From Algorimicrobium echini (lineage in GTDB: Bacteria; Bacteroidota; Bacteroidia; Flavobacteriales; Flavobacteriaceae): DNA of 64,000 nucleotides. A model generated the notes under the pieces. It had not been told where the DNA came from. It saw only the letters and a program-made list of their open reading frames with translations, and made no database searches. A program made the position numbers and the translations under genes. Positions 26,831 through 35,824 of this stretch are shown piece by piece (positions within the stretch are counted from its first letter, which is position 1; every line of letters begins with the position of its first letter). The stretch lies in assembly GCF_900115185.1 (NCBI RefSeq), contig NZ_FOVN01000003.1, forward strand, positions 148,511-212,510. The letters run 5' to 3'.

Positions 26831-27664
26831 TTAAGAATTAGTTTTAACGGCACCAAGAGTGTATAGTTGTTCCATAGTTGGAGAAGCACTACCGCCTGCA
26901 GGCTCTAATGTAATTCCAAAAGCTTCAGATTCATTGGCATTTTCAATAGTAAATATTTTGTTGGCATTAGTATTGAATTCATCAATAGTACCTAAACTGG
27001 TAGGAGAAAGCGGGTTTAATGTTAAGGACCATACTTGATACACCTTACCAGCAGGAGGTTCTGGTAAACCTTGCACATCTAAATATACGGTATTGGCACC
27101 TTTATCCCAATATACGTTGGCATAGGATTCTGGCGAAACAGCTTGACCAGCAAGTGGTACTGTCAGAATATCTTTATCCCGAAGTACTGAAAGCAATTTT
27201 TGAACTTCCGTAAGATTGGCTGTGGTTTCAGAAATGCGTTCTTCTAATAAGGTATTATCAATGGTTTGTTCTTGTAATTCAGTTTCAACCACTTGAATAT
27301 CCGATTTCAAAGCGCTATTCTGATTAAATAAATACATTAAACCTATAACAAGTAATACTGATGCTGCCCAGCCAGAGTATGTAATCCAGTTTATTATTGG
27401 TTTTTGTTGTATAGGAATTACTTTGGGTTCATTATTCTCGTCAAGGCCTAACTTTTCCCTAACGGCTTTAAATATAAATTTAGAATTTTGAGGAGAAGCG
27501 GCAGCTGTTAACTGCATAATAGCAGCTTCAATCTTTAAAACTTCGTCTAATAAATCCGGATTTTCAAGAAGTTGATTATAAATCGCTTCATTTTCTTCTT
27601 CGGTAAGACTACCAGCTATGTAAAGCTCTAAAATTCCAGATTCTATGTATTCTTGATTTGTCAT
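26831..27664 (-). CDS. anti-sigma factor (RskA-like)
   Basis: A 277-residue protein: an N-terminal zinc-less anti-sigma region (IESGILELYIAGSLTEEE), one membrane helix (~98-115), a coiled coil (~120-165) and an extracytoplasmic anti-sigma-K (RskA) domain with VYLDVQGLPEPPAGKVYQVW and EPAGGSASPT. It should hold the sigma factor encoded just before it, with which it shares a TAATG overlap. Confidence 0.9.
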   Translation of the reverse strand: MTNQEYIESGILELYIAGSLTEEENEAIYNQLLENPDLLDEVLKIEAAIMQLTAAASPQNSKFIFKAVREKLGLDENNEPKVIPIQQKPIINWITYSGWAASVLLVIGLMYLFNQNSALKSDIQVVETELQEQTIDNTLLEERISETTANLTEVQKLLSVLRDKDILTVPLAGQAVSPESYANVYWDKGANTVYLDVQGLPEPPAGKVYQVWSLTLNPLSPTSLGTIDEFNTNANKIFTIENANESEAFGITLEPAGGSASPTMEQLYTLGAVKTNS

Positions 27665-28197
27665 TATTTAACGTCGAGCATGATTCGGAGCTCATTTATA
27701 CAGTTTCTATTTCTTGTTTTAATAGTGCCAATTGGCATTTCTAAAGTTTCGGAAGCTTCTTTTTGGGTATATCCTTTAAAATATAGCAACTCAATAACTT
27801 CTATACATTTTTTGGCTAACTTATCAACAAAACCTTTTATACCTATGGCATTTGTCTGTTCGTTTAAGCTTTCATTGTTTTCTAATATATCTACGAAAAA
27901 ATCCGCTTGTAGGTTTTTTTTTGAATTCTTAAAGGTTTTAGATCGTGTTTTGTCTATGGCAGCATTTCGAGCTATATTGAGTATCCATGTAAAGAAACGG
28001 CCTTTTTTGGCAGAATAGGAGTCTGATTTATGCCAAGCTTTTATAAAAACATCTTGCATGACTTCTTCTGCTAAATCGTTATCACGAACAATATTATAAA
28101 TAACACCATGCATACTTTCGCTATACATATTGTAAAGGGTTTCAAACGCTTTCTCGTTTTTATTTTGAAATTGTGAAACCAATGTTTCTAATTGCAT
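27664..28197 (-). CDS. ECF-type RNA polymerase sigma factor
   Basis: A 177-residue sigma-70 family protein with region 2 (AFETLYNMYSESMHGVIYNI ... DLAEEVMQDVFIKAW) and region 4 (VIELLYFKGYTQKEASETL ... IGTIKTRNR). It is the SigK-like partner of the RskA-type anti-sigma factor and the first gene of that operon. Confidence 0.92.
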   Translation of the reverse strand: MQLETLVSQFQNKNEKAFETLYNMYSESMHGVIYNIVRDNDLAEEVMQDVFIKAWHKSDSYSAKKGRFFTWILNIARNAAIDKTRSKTFKNSKKNLQADFFVDILENNESLNEQTNAIGIKGFVDKLAKKCIEVIELLYFKGYTQKEASETLEMPIGTIKTRNRNCINELRIMLDVK

Positions 28198-28240
28198 ATA
28201 GTTTATATTAAGTGTACAAAGTAGGAAATATATGGCAATA

Positions 28241-28267
28241 AAAAAAGCTGCGATATGCAGCTTTTTT
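28241..28267 (-). terminator. hairpin terminator of the Cu/Zn SOD gene
   Basis: An 11-bp stem (AAAAAAGCTGC/GCAGCTTTTTT) with a 5-nt loop, 24 bp beyond the SOD stop. Confidence 0.85.
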
Positions 28268-28290
28268 TATAATTATTTTTTACTAGAAAT

Positions 28291-28890
28291 TTACTCAATA
28301 ACACCTGCACAACTTACACGTGCACCTGCGTCTCCAGAAGGTTGTGATGTAAAGTCGTCTTGTCCTTTATGTACAATTACGGCTTTGCCAATAATATCTT
28401 TTGCAGGATCGCCACAACCAATACACCATTGGTCTGTAGTAAAGGTAATGGTGCCATTTCCGTTTTCTTCGGCTACAAAATTACCAATATCACCTTTGTG
28501 ATATCCTTTAACGTCTCCCCATTTTCCATGAGGTTCACCTGTAGGATTCCAGTGACCACCTGATGAGGTACCATCATCTGATGAGCAATCAGCCGTTTCA
28601 TGAAGATGGATGGCGTGCATACCTGGCTCTAAACCACTCATAACAGCTGTCATCGTTACAGAACCATTTTCTTCATTAAAAACTACACTACCTGACACAT
28701 TACTACCACTCTTGGAATTTAAATCTGCGGTTACTTTTTTGATTGCCATAGGTTCATCTTCCATAGGAGTTTCTTCAGTAACCATTTCGGTTTCTGTAGT
28801 TTCCATTTCGGTATTTTCTTTTTTATCATTTTTACAACTTGTAGCTATAGCTAAAGTAGTTACAAGCGCTAAAAGGCTTAATTTTTTCAT
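28291..28890 (-). CDS. sodC: Cu/Zn superoxide dismutase family lipoprotein
   Basis: A 199-residue lipoprotein (lipobox IATSC) with an acidic Glu/Met/Thr-rich linker and a Cu/Zn SOD domain: HAIHLHE (copper His pair), SGGHWNP, HKGDIGNF, AVIVHKGQDDF and the terminal GDAGARVSCGVI-type block (here SCAGVIE). It removes superoxide in the periplasm or at the surface. A copper enzyme next to the copper/N2O island, though it has no copy of the palindrome seen there. Confidence 0.93.
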   Translation of the reverse strand: MKKLSLLALVTTLAIATSCKNDKKENTEMETTETEMVTEETPMEDEPMAIKKVTADLNSKSGSNVSGSVVFNEENGSVTMTAVMSGLEPGMHAIHLHETADCSSDDGTSSGGHWNPTGEPHGKWGDVKGYHKGDIGNFVAEENGNGTITFTTDQWCIGCGDPAKDIIGKAVIVHKGQDDFTSQPSGDAGARVSCAGVIE

Positions 28891-28964
28891 TGGATTTGTT
28901 TGTTTTTGTGTTTATCCGAAAGTTACATATTTTTTCACATAAAATAAAATGTTGAAGCATATTG

Positions 28965-28980
28965 TATGATAATTATCATA
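28965..28980 (+). promoter_or_regulatory. FNR-like palindrome of hemN
   Basis: TATGATAATTATCATA is a perfect 16-bp palindrome with the core TGAT-N4-ATCA. Its centre (28972.5) is 29.5 bp before the TAGTTTTG element. Confidence 0.8.
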
Positions 28981-29001
28981 TTTTTTATTCTAAAAAGACG
29001 C

Positions 29002-29009
29002 TAGTTTTG
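29002..29009 (+). promoter_or_regulatory. -7 element TAGTTTTG of hemN
   Basis: Exact TAnnTTTG match; predicted start near 29014, leader about 14 nt. Together with the palindrome it forms a class II activator layout. Confidence 0.7.
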
Positions 29010-29027
29010 CCTCATAATTAGTTAGGT

Positions 29028-30392
29028 ATGACAAAATTATTAGTAAACAAATATAATGTAGCTGGTCCTAGGTACACCAGCTATCCAACCGTTCCGTATT
29101 GGGATGACAATACATTTTCAATTGCTAAATGGAAAACAAGCTTACAGAAATCTTTTAATGAGAGTAATGATAATGAAGGTATTAGTTTATACATTCATTT
29201 ACCGTTTTGTGAAAGCTTATGTACCTTTTGTGGTTGCAACAAACGGATTACAACACGGCACGAAGTAGAATCGCCTTACATTAAATATGTGTTAAAAGAA
29301 TGGCAATTATACGTGCAAGAATTAGGACATACTCCTTACATTAAAGAATTGCATTTAGGAGGCGGGACACCTACTTTTTTTTCACCTAAAAATTTGGAAC
29401 GTTTAATTAATGGCATTTTCTCAATAGCTGAAAAGGCTGAAAATTATGAATTTAGTTTTGAAGGCCACCCAAATAATACCACCAAAGCACATTTGGAAAC
29501 CCTCTATAATTTAGGGTTTCGTCGTGTTAGTTTTGGTGTTCAGGATTATAATGAAACTGTACAAAAGGCTATTCATAGAATTCAGCCGTTTGAAAATGTA
29601 AAACGTGTAACCGAAGAAGCACGCGAAATAGGATACTCATCCATTAGTCATGATATTATTTTTGGTTTACCATTTCAAACGGAAGAACATGTAGCAGAAA
29701 CTATAAAAAAAACCAAACAATTAATGCCAGACCGCATTGCATTTTATAGTTATGCTCATGTACCATGGATAAAAGGTAATGGGCAACGTGGTTTTAAAGA
29801 TACCGATTTGCCTTCAGCTGAAAGCAAACGCAAACAATATGAATTAGGGAAAGAGCAATTGGATGCCTGTGGATATGTTGAAATAGGTATGGATCATTTC
29901 GCTCTAAAAACCGATAGTTTATACCTCGCTACAGAGACTAAAAATTTACATCGAAATTTTATGGGTTATACAGCTAGTAAAACCCAAATAATGGTTGGTT
30001 TGGGTGTTTCTGCTATAAGTGATAGTTGGTACGGTTTTGCGCAGAATGAAAAGAAAATTGAAGACTATTATAAGCGTTTAGATGCTAATGAGATTCCAGT
30101 TTTTAGAGGTCATATTTTAAATGCTGAAGATTTAATTATTAGACGTCATATTTTAAATCTTATGTGCCACTTTGAAACGAGCTGGAGTTTGAATACCAAT
30201 TATTTTAAAGAATTGCCAGATGTCTTAATTCAATTAAAAGAATTAGAAAAAGATGGCTTAATACAAATAAATACACATGCAATTACAGTTACTGAAAACG
30301 GCAGGCCATATGTTAGAAATGTATGCATGGCTTTTGATTTGTTGCTTCAACGAAAAAAACCAGAAGCACAATTGTTTTCAATGACCATTTAA
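29028..30392 (+). CDS. hemN: oxygen-independent coproporphyrinogen III oxidase
   Basis: A 454-residue radical SAM enzyme: the [4Fe-4S] motif is CESLCTFCGC (C-x3-C-x2-C), followed by HLGGGTPTFF, and the HemN C-terminal domain is present. It converts coproporphyrinogen III to protoporphyrinogen IX without O2, for haem synthesis at low oxygen. The length equals that of true HemN rather than of the shorter HemW. The FNR-like palindrome upstream fits anaerobic induction. Confidence 0.95.
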   Translation: MTKLLVNKYNVAGPRYTSYPTVPYWDDNTFSIAKWKTSLQKSFNESNDNEGISLYIHLPFCESLCTFCGCNKRITTRHEVESPYIKYVLKEWQLYVQELGHTPYIKELHLGGGTPTFFSPKNLERLINGIFSIAEKAENYEFSFEGHPNNTTKAHLETLYNLGFRRVSFGVQDYNETVQKAIHRIQPFENVKRVTEEAREIGYSSISHDIIFGLPFQTEEHVAETIKKTKQLMPDRIAFYSYAHVPWIKGNGQRGFKDTDLPSAESKRKQYELGKEQLDACGYVEIGMDHFALKTDSLYLATETKNLHRNFMGYTASKTQIMVGLGVSAISDSWYGFAQNEKKIEDYYKRLDANEIPVFRGHILNAEDLIIRRHILNLMCHFETSWSLNTNYFKELPDVLIQLKELEKDGLIQINTHAITVTENGRPYVRNVCMAFDLLLQRKKPEAQLFSMTI

Positions 30393-30470
30393 GAAAAAAT
30401 ATAGAATTAATAATCAATCCAAAAAAACGTTCAATCGGTAGCTTGTCGTTTTAATTTAAATTTTAATATC

Positions 30471-31301
30471 ATGAAAAAAATAATTGTACCCATAGATTTC
30501 TCTGAATATTCTGAATATGCATTAGAAACTGCAGCCATTTTGGCGAAAAAGAATCATGCTGAAATTTTAGCTTTACACATGCTTGAATTATCTGAAGCTA
30601 TTTTAACCAAAGGTTCTGACAGTCAAATGGAATCATTATTTTTTATGAAATTAGCCGAAAAACGCTTTAACGAGTTTTTAGATAAAGCGTATTTAGACAA
30701 CATTAAAGTAACGCCTATTGTAAAGCATTTTAAGGTATTTAGTGAAGTTAATGAAGTCGCTAAAGAAAACCAAGCAGATTTGGTAGTTATGGGATCTCAA
30801 GGTAGCAGTGGTATTAAAGAATACTTTGTTGGATCAAACACAGAAAAGGTTGTACGCTATTCAGATATTCCAGTTCTAGTTATAAAACATAACCCAATTT
30901 TAACCGAGTTTGAAACCATAGTCTTTGCATCCGATTTTTCTGATGATGCTGTGTCTGCATACCTAAAAGCTAAAGACATGTGTAACACCCTACAAGCCAA
31001 TATGAATTTGGTTTATGTTAATTTACCAGGAGAAAGCTTTAAAAGTACAGCAGAAATGGAAGGTAAGGTAGTTACCTTCCTTAAAAAAGCGGAAGGTAAT
31101 CTGGAGAGCCTTTCAAAAGTAACCTATGTTAGTGATTATACAGTAGAACAAGGAATTTCAAATTTCGCAAATCTTATTGGTGCAGATTTGGTTGCTGTGG
31201 CAACGCATGGAAGAAAAGGTATTGCCCATTTTTTTGAAGGAAGTATTTCCGAGGATGTCGCTAATCATTCAACCCTACCAGTCATGACATTTAAAATTTA
31301 A
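30471..31301 (+). CDS. universal stress protein with two UspA domains
   Basis: A 276-residue protein with two UspA domains in tandem: KKIIVPIDFSEYSEYAL at 1-150 with VVMGSQGSSG, and a second from ~150 with IVFASDFSDDAV and VAVATHGRKG. USPs often respond to hypoxia or respiratory arrest. It follows hemN by 78 bp with no visible promoter of its own, so it may be cotranscribed. Confidence 0.92.
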   Translation: MKKIIVPIDFSEYSEYALETAAILAKKNHAEILALHMLELSEAILTKGSDSQMESLFFMKLAEKRFNEFLDKAYLDNIKVTPIVKHFKVFSEVNEVAKENQADLVVMGSQGSSGIKEYFVGSNTEKVVRYSDIPVLVIKHNPILTEFETIVFASDFSDDAVSAYLKAKDMCNTLQANMNLVYVNLPGESFKSTAEMEGKVVTFLKKAEGNLESLSKVTYVSDYTVEQGISNFANLIGADLVAVATHGRKGIAHFFEGSISEDVANHSTLPVMTFKI

Positions 31302-31337
31302 TTTTCATAGTTTTTAGTAGTAATTTTTATTAGTATG

Positions 31338-31375
31338 TGAAAAGAGTCAGCCTTTAGGGGTTGCCTCTTTTTTTT
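31338..31375 (+). terminator. probable terminator after the USP gene
   Basis: AAAAGAG ... CTCTTTT arms with an inner GCC/GG stretch, then a run of T. The stem is imperfect. Confidence 0.55.
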
Positions 31376-31432
31376 ATTTGTAAATTAAGGTGTTAACCGC
31401 ATGAAAAAATAAATAAGATAAAAATATCCGAA

Positions 31433-31450
31433 ATATGATAATTGTCATAT
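31433..31450 (+). promoter_or_regulatory. FNR-like palindrome of the nos operon
   Basis: ATATGATAATTGTCATAT, one mismatch from perfect symmetry; centre 31441.5 is 29.5 bp before TATTTTTG. Confidence 0.8.
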
Positions 31451-31470
31451 TTTAAGCAAGTCTTTATTGA

Positions 31471-31478
31471 TATTTTTG
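31471..31478 (+). promoter_or_regulatory. -7 element TATTTTTG of the nos operon
   Basis: Exact TAnnTTTG match; predicted start near 31483, which lies after two upstream in-frame ATGs (31467, 31479) and so fixes the cytochrome c start at 31500. Confidence 0.7.
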
Positions 31479-31499
31479 ATGCATAAATTTAAATATACT

Positions 31500-32003
31500 A
31501 TGAGAACATCACTAAAATTAATGACGGTATTATTCGCAATTGCTTTAATAGGTTGTGGCGGAAAAGAAGAGAAGAAGAAAGAATCTTTCTCTTATGAAAA
31601 GAAAACACCAAAAACAGAAACTACAACTAAAAAAGAAGAAGCGGTGCCTGCCTCAAAAAAAGTTGATTTAACTAACAAAGGCGTTGGGCCAATTACTTCT
31701 GTAACATTGGATGCCGAGATAAATCAAGCCATGGCAGACCAAGGTTCAGAAATCTACAAAAAAATGTGTACTGCTTGCCATAGAGTGGACAAGAAATTTA
31801 TTGGACCAGCACCAACAGGTATTTTGGAGCGTAGAACACCAGAATGGGTAATGAACATGATTTTAGCTCCAGAAAAAATGGTGAAAGAAGATCCGTTAGC
31901 AAAAGAATTGTTAATGGAATTTAATGGGTCTCCAATGGCTAATCAAAATCTCACAGAAGAAGAAGCAAGAGCCGTTTTAGAATATTTCAGAACTTTAAAA
32001 TAA
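31500..32003 (+). CDS. monohaem c-type cytochrome lipoprotein of the nos operon
   Basis: A 167-residue lipoprotein (lipobox LIGC) with a Lys/Glu-rich linker and one class I cytochrome c domain: haem motif CTACH and distal Met in GSPMANQN. It is the likely electron donor to NosZ. The longer frame from 31467 would put coding sequence before the predicted transcript start. It heads the nos operon and ends 7 bp before the fasciclin gene. Confidence 0.9.
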   Translation: MRTSLKLMTVLFAIALIGCGGKEEKKKESFSYEKKTPKTETTTKKEEAVPASKKVDLTNKGVGPITSVTLDAEINQAMADQGSEIYKKMCTACHRVDKKFIGPAPTGILERRTPEWVMNMILAPEKMVKEDPLAKELLMEFNGSPMANQNLTEEEARAVLEYFRTLK

Positions 32004-32010
32004 ACCCATT

Positions 32011-32583
32011 ATGAAACTAATCAAGAAATTACTTTTTTCTGCTTTATGCCTATCTCTTTTTATAGGTTGTAAAAATGAAAAATCAGAACCATCACAATCA
32101 GCTCCTGAAACACAGGCAACTGAAACAACAGAGCGTACAGGTCAAGCTTTTATAGAAGACGATGGAAGTGCACCAACGGTATTGGATATTGCTATTGGGT
32201 CTGCAGACCATACAACTTTAGTGGCAGCAGTTCAAGCCGCTCAATTAGAAAATGCGCTAGTTAATGCAGGACCTTTAATGGTTTTTGCACCAACAAACGA
32301 AGCGTTTGCAGCTTTACCAGAAGGTACTGTTGAGGATTTGTTGAAACCAGAAAACAAAAATGCTTTAGCAAATATTTTAAAGTATCATGTAACACCTGGT
32401 AATTATAGCAAAGATTTTTTAACCAAGTTTAAAAAATTAGGACAAGCAAATAATCAATACGTAGCCGTTGAGGTTGTTGATGGTGAACCGATGATTGGTG
32501 GTGCAAAAATTATAGCTAGCATTTCAGCAGGTAATGGTATTGTGCATGTAATTGACAAAGTGCTTTTACCACCAACAGAATAA
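32011..32583 (+). CDS. fasciclin (FAS1) domain lipoprotein
   Basis: A 190-residue lipoprotein (lipobox FIGC) with one FAS1 domain (about 50-188): LVAAVQAAQLENAL, LMVFAPTNEAFAALP, LKYHVTPG and IVHVIDKVLLP. FAS1 domains mediate adhesion or protein contacts. The place between the cytochrome and nosZ suggests a role in the N2O reductase system, but no direct function can be read. Confidence 0.9.
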   Translation: MKLIKKLLFSALCLSLFIGCKNEKSEPSQSAPETQATETTERTGQAFIEDDGSAPTVLDIAIGSADHTTLVAAVQAAQLENALVNAGPLMVFAPTNEAFAALPEGTVEDLLKPENKNALANILKYHVTPGNYSKDFLTKFKKLGQANNQYVAVEVVDGEPMIGGAKIIASISAGNGIVHVIDKVLLPPTE

Positions 32584-32611
32584 TTAGAAAACACTTAAAA
32601 CTAAATAAATA

Positions 32612-34570
32612 ATGAAAAACAGATTTAAAATATCAATGGGATTGATGGTTGCGGCACTTGCCTTTACAAGTTGCAACAATTCAACGCAAACATCAGATAA
32701 GGGTGCATTAGGTTCTAGTGCAGCCGAAAAAGTATATGTTGCACCTGGTGAGCATGATTCACATTATGCATTTATGTCAGGTGGTTACAGCGGAAATTTA
32801 ACCGTTTATGGGTTGCCTTCTGGTCGTATGTTTAAGGAAATTCCAGTATTTTCTCAATTTCCAACTAATGGCTATGGATACTCTGAAGAAACCAAGCCAA
32901 TGTTAGAAACATCTTATGGTTTTGTACCGTGGGATGATGCACACCATCCAGATATTTCGCAAACAAATGGTGAGTTAGATGGTCGTTGGATTTTTATTAA
33001 TGGTAACAATACACCACGTATTGCTAGAATTAGCTTAAAAACATTTGAAACGGAAGAAATAATTGAGGTTCCAAACAGTGCAGGTAACCACAGTTCATCT
33101 TTTATTACTGAAAACACCGAATATGTGGTTGCAGGAACACGTTTTTCAGTTCCAGTACCACAAAGAGATATGTCTATAAAAGACTACAAAGGGAACTTTA
33201 AAGGAGCTTTAACTTTTATAACCGTTGATCCAGAACATGGACATATGGATATTAAATTCCAAGTGCTTATGCCTGGTTTTAATTACGATTTATCGCACCC
33301 AGGACGTGGAAAATCTCACGGATGGTTCTTCTTTACTACCTATAACACGGAAGAAGCAAATAGTTTGTTAGAAGTAAATGCATCTCAAAACGATAAAGAT
33401 TTTATTGCAGCTATTAACTGGAAAAAAATTGAAGAGTATGTAAATAATGGTGGTGGAACCATGATGCCAACAGAGTATGCACACAATATACACAGCGATG
33501 AAACACATACTGCTACATCAACTATGAAAAAAGAAGTTCGTGTGGTTAATCCTGCCGATGTTCCTGGTGCTGTTTATTTATTACCGACACCAAAATCCCC
33601 TCATGGTTGTGACGTAGATCCTTCAGGTGAGTACATTGTTGGTAACGGTAAATTATCAGCAAACTTAACCGTTCACTCGTTTACAAAAATGCTTGATGCT
33701 ATAGAAAACAAAAAGTTTGATGGTGATGCATATGGTATACCTGTTTTAAACTTTGAAGATGTGTTAGCTGGTTCAGTAGAACAGCCAGGTTTAGGCCCTC
33801 TACATACAGAATTTGATGGTCAAGGAAATGCCTACACAACTTTCTTTATCTCTTCTGAAGTTGTAAAATGGAAATTAGGAACTTGGGAGGTGTTGGATAG
33901 AAAACCAACTTATTATTCTGTTGGTCACTTAACAATTCCTGGTGGAAACTCCAGAAAACCATTTGGTAAATATATGTTTGCCATGAATAAAATTACAAAA
34001 GACCGTTATTTACCAACTGGTCCAGAAATGGAGCATTCAGCACAATTATATGATATTTCAGGTGATAAAATGGAACTTTTATATGATTTCCCTACACATG
34101 GTGAACCACATTATGCCGCATCTATTCCTGCAGAAATTATTAAAGATAAATCAGAGAAATTCTTTAAGTTAACGGAAAATCAACACCCTAGAAAAGCATT
34201 GAGTGATGCTGATACCAAGGTTGTACGTGATGGTAAAAATGTTCATGTGTACATGACTATGATTCGTAGTCACTTCTCACCTGATAATATTGAAGGTGTT
34301 AAAGTAGGTGACAAAGTATTTTTCCATATAACCAATTTAGAGCAAGATTTTGATGTTCCTCATGGATTTGCAATGATAGGTGCTAATAATGCTGAATTGT
34401 TAATTATGCCAGGCCAAACAAGAACCTTAACATGGGAACCTAAAAAAGTAGGTGTATGGCCATTTTATTGTACAGATTTCTGTTCTGCCTTACACCAAGA
34501 AATGCAAGGATATATTCGTGTATCTCCAGCCGATTCTAATATAGAATTGTCTTGGTCTCTAGGTGAATAA
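32612..34570 (+). CDS. nosZ: nitrous oxide reductase, clade II-like, lipoprotein-type signal
   Basis: A 652-residue N2O reductase. A Sec signal with lipobox AFTSC (Cys21) replaces the Tat signal of clade I enzymes. The N-terminal propeller carries the Cu_Z histidines (DAHHPD and others) and the C-terminal cupredoxin holds Cu_A ligands C620, C624, H628 and M631 (FYCTDFCSALHQEM). The position that is Trp in clade I (CxWxC) is Asp here. It reduces N2O to N2 in the periplasm, probably membrane-anchored. Confidence 0.96.
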   Translation: MKNRFKISMGLMVAALAFTSCNNSTQTSDKGALGSSAAEKVYVAPGEHDSHYAFMSGGYSGNLTVYGLPSGRMFKEIPVFSQFPTNGYGYSEETKPMLETSYGFVPWDDAHHPDISQTNGELDGRWIFINGNNTPRIARISLKTFETEEIIEVPNSAGNHSSSFITENTEYVVAGTRFSVPVPQRDMSIKDYKGNFKGALTFITVDPEHGHMDIKFQVLMPGFNYDLSHPGRGKSHGWFFFTTYNTEEANSLLEVNASQNDKDFIAAINWKKIEEYVNNGGGTMMPTEYAHNIHSDETHTATSTMKKEVRVVNPADVPGAVYLLPTPKSPHGCDVDPSGEYIVGNGKLSANLTVHSFTKMLDAIENKKFDGDAYGIPVLNFEDVLAGSVEQPGLGPLHTEFDGQGNAYTTFFISSEVVKWKLGTWEVLDRKPTYYSVGHLTIPGGNSRKPFGKYMFAMNKITKDRYLPTGPEMEHSAQLYDISGDKMELLYDFPTHGEPHYAASIPAEIIKDKSEKFFKLTENQHPRKALSDADTKVVRDGKNVHVYMTMIRSHFSPDNIEGVKVGDKVFFHITNLEQDFDVPHGFAMIGANNAELLIMPGQTRTLTWEPKKVGVWPFYCTDFCSALHQEMQGYIRVSPADSNIELSWSLGE

Positions 34571-34617
34571 TAACGCAAAGAATAGGAGAATTTTGTTTTA
34601 GTGTTTATTTTCCTAAT

Positions 34618-34656
34618 AAGGCGAGAGTTGATGTTTCGCTCTCGCCTTTCTTTTTT
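34618..34656 (+). terminator. terminator between nosZ and the nos accessory genes
   Basis: A perfect 10-bp stem (AAGGCGAGAG/CTCTCGCCTT) with an 11-nt loop, followed by a T-run. No TAnnTTTG element is seen between it and the next gene. Confidence 0.85.
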
Positions 34657-34701
34657 AAAACACTTTCTTTAACTGAATAGTTATATTAAAACATTAGAAT
34701 T

Positions 34702-35322
34702 ATGAAAAAGGCTGGCATTATAATGATAATTGGATCGTTATTGTTATTAGGACTTTTTAAATTTCCGCTTTGGAATATCATGCTTGGTGCTCCACAATAT
34801 CCAGAGCCATTAGGCATGGATATTTATATAAACGGTATTAAGGGTATCACGGAATATGATCTTCAAAATATAGATGGTTTAAACCACTATATTGGTATGA
34901 AAACCATTCCAAAACCTGAAGATATGTGGGAGTTTTCAGTATTTCCTAAAGTTATTTTAGGTATGGTAATTCTTGGTGTTATTATTGGTTTACTTGGTTT
35001 TTTAGAAAAAGTAAGCTACAAATTTTTCTTGGGTTGGTTTCTATTAATGTCTATATTGGGAGTACTTGGTATGTACGATTTTAATAATTGGTTAATAGAT
35101 TACGGTAGCAACCTAGATCCACATGCTATTATTAAGGTTACAAATCCAGATGGCACACCAATGTCCTATAAACCACCATTAATTGGGTATCAAAAATTAT
35201 TGAATTTTGATGTAGATTCTTGGCCTCATATTGGCGGCTATTTAATGTTTGTTGGTATGTCACTAACACTTGTTGCTTTCTGGTTAGGTAGAAAAATAGC
35301 ACTAAAAAAAACAACACAGTAG
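34702..35322 (+). CDS. nos-cluster membrane protein (NosB-like position)
   Basis: A 206-residue protein with four membrane helices (about 5-22, 83-103, 108-128, 178-197). A loop between the first two has GLNHYIGMKTI, with His and Met that could touch copper, and there is a PHIGGYLMFVGM stretch before the last helix. Clade II nos clusters usually carry a membrane protein (NosB) right after nosZ; the position matches, homology to NosB is unproven. Confidence 0.75.
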   Translation: MKKAGIIMIIGSLLLLGLFKFPLWNIMLGAPQYPEPLGMDIYINGIKGITEYDLQNIDGLNHYIGMKTIPKPEDMWEFSVFPKVILGMVILGVIIGLLGFLEKVSYKFFLGWFLLMSILGVLGMYDFNNWLIDYGSNLDPHAIIKVTNPDGTPMSYKPPLIGYQKLLNFDVDSWPHIGGYLMFVGMSLTLVAFWLGRKIALKKTTQ

Positions 35323-35358
35323 CCTACAACAATAAAAACACTAAAACACTAAACACTA

Positions 35359-35790
35359 ATGAAACATTTTATTTTAATACTCCTTCTGGGTTTTGCCAGT
35401 ACATCATGTACGGTAAAGTCAGATCCAATCAATTACGGTCAAGATGCTTGTCATTACTGCAAAATGACCATTGTAGATAAAGTACATGCAGCGGAAATTG
35501 TAACTCAAAAAGCTAAAGTTTATAAGTTTGATGCTTCAGAATGTATGGTTAATTTTATGGATGAATTTAATAAGGCGGACATTCAATTATACTTAACCAA
35601 TCACTATAACGAACCTGAAACGTTAATTGACGCTACCCAGGCCACATTTTTGATAAGCAAAAATATTCCAAGCCCAATGGGTGCTTTTTTAACAGCTTTT
35701 AAAAATAAGCAAGAAGCTGAAACTGTTCAATCAGAACAAGGTGGTGATATCTATACATGGGATGCTTTATTGCGCCATTTGCAAGAGTAA
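35359..35790 (+). CDS. nosL: NosL copper chaperone lipoprotein
   Basis: A 143-residue lipoprotein (lipobox STSC) with the NosL copper motif CHYCKM (C-x2-C-x-M) and the rest of the domain (YKFDASECMVNFMDEF). NosL binds Cu(I) and delivers copper for the maturation of NosZ. Confidence 0.93.
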   Translation: MKHFILILLLGFASTSCTVKSDPINYGQDACHYCKMTIVDKVHAAEIVTQKAKVYKFDASECMVNFMDEFNKADIQLYLTNHYNEPETLIDATQATFLISKNIPSPMGAFLTAFKNKQEAETVQSEQGGDIYTWDALLRHLQE

Positions 35791-35824
35791 TTCTTAATTC
35801 ATTTAAACACTAAAAACAATTGTG

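Noticed and set aside
31467-31500. Upstream ATGs (31467, 31479) as start of the nos cytochrome
   Set aside because: They precede the transcript start predicted from TATTTTTG and would spoil the lipoprotein signal peptide.
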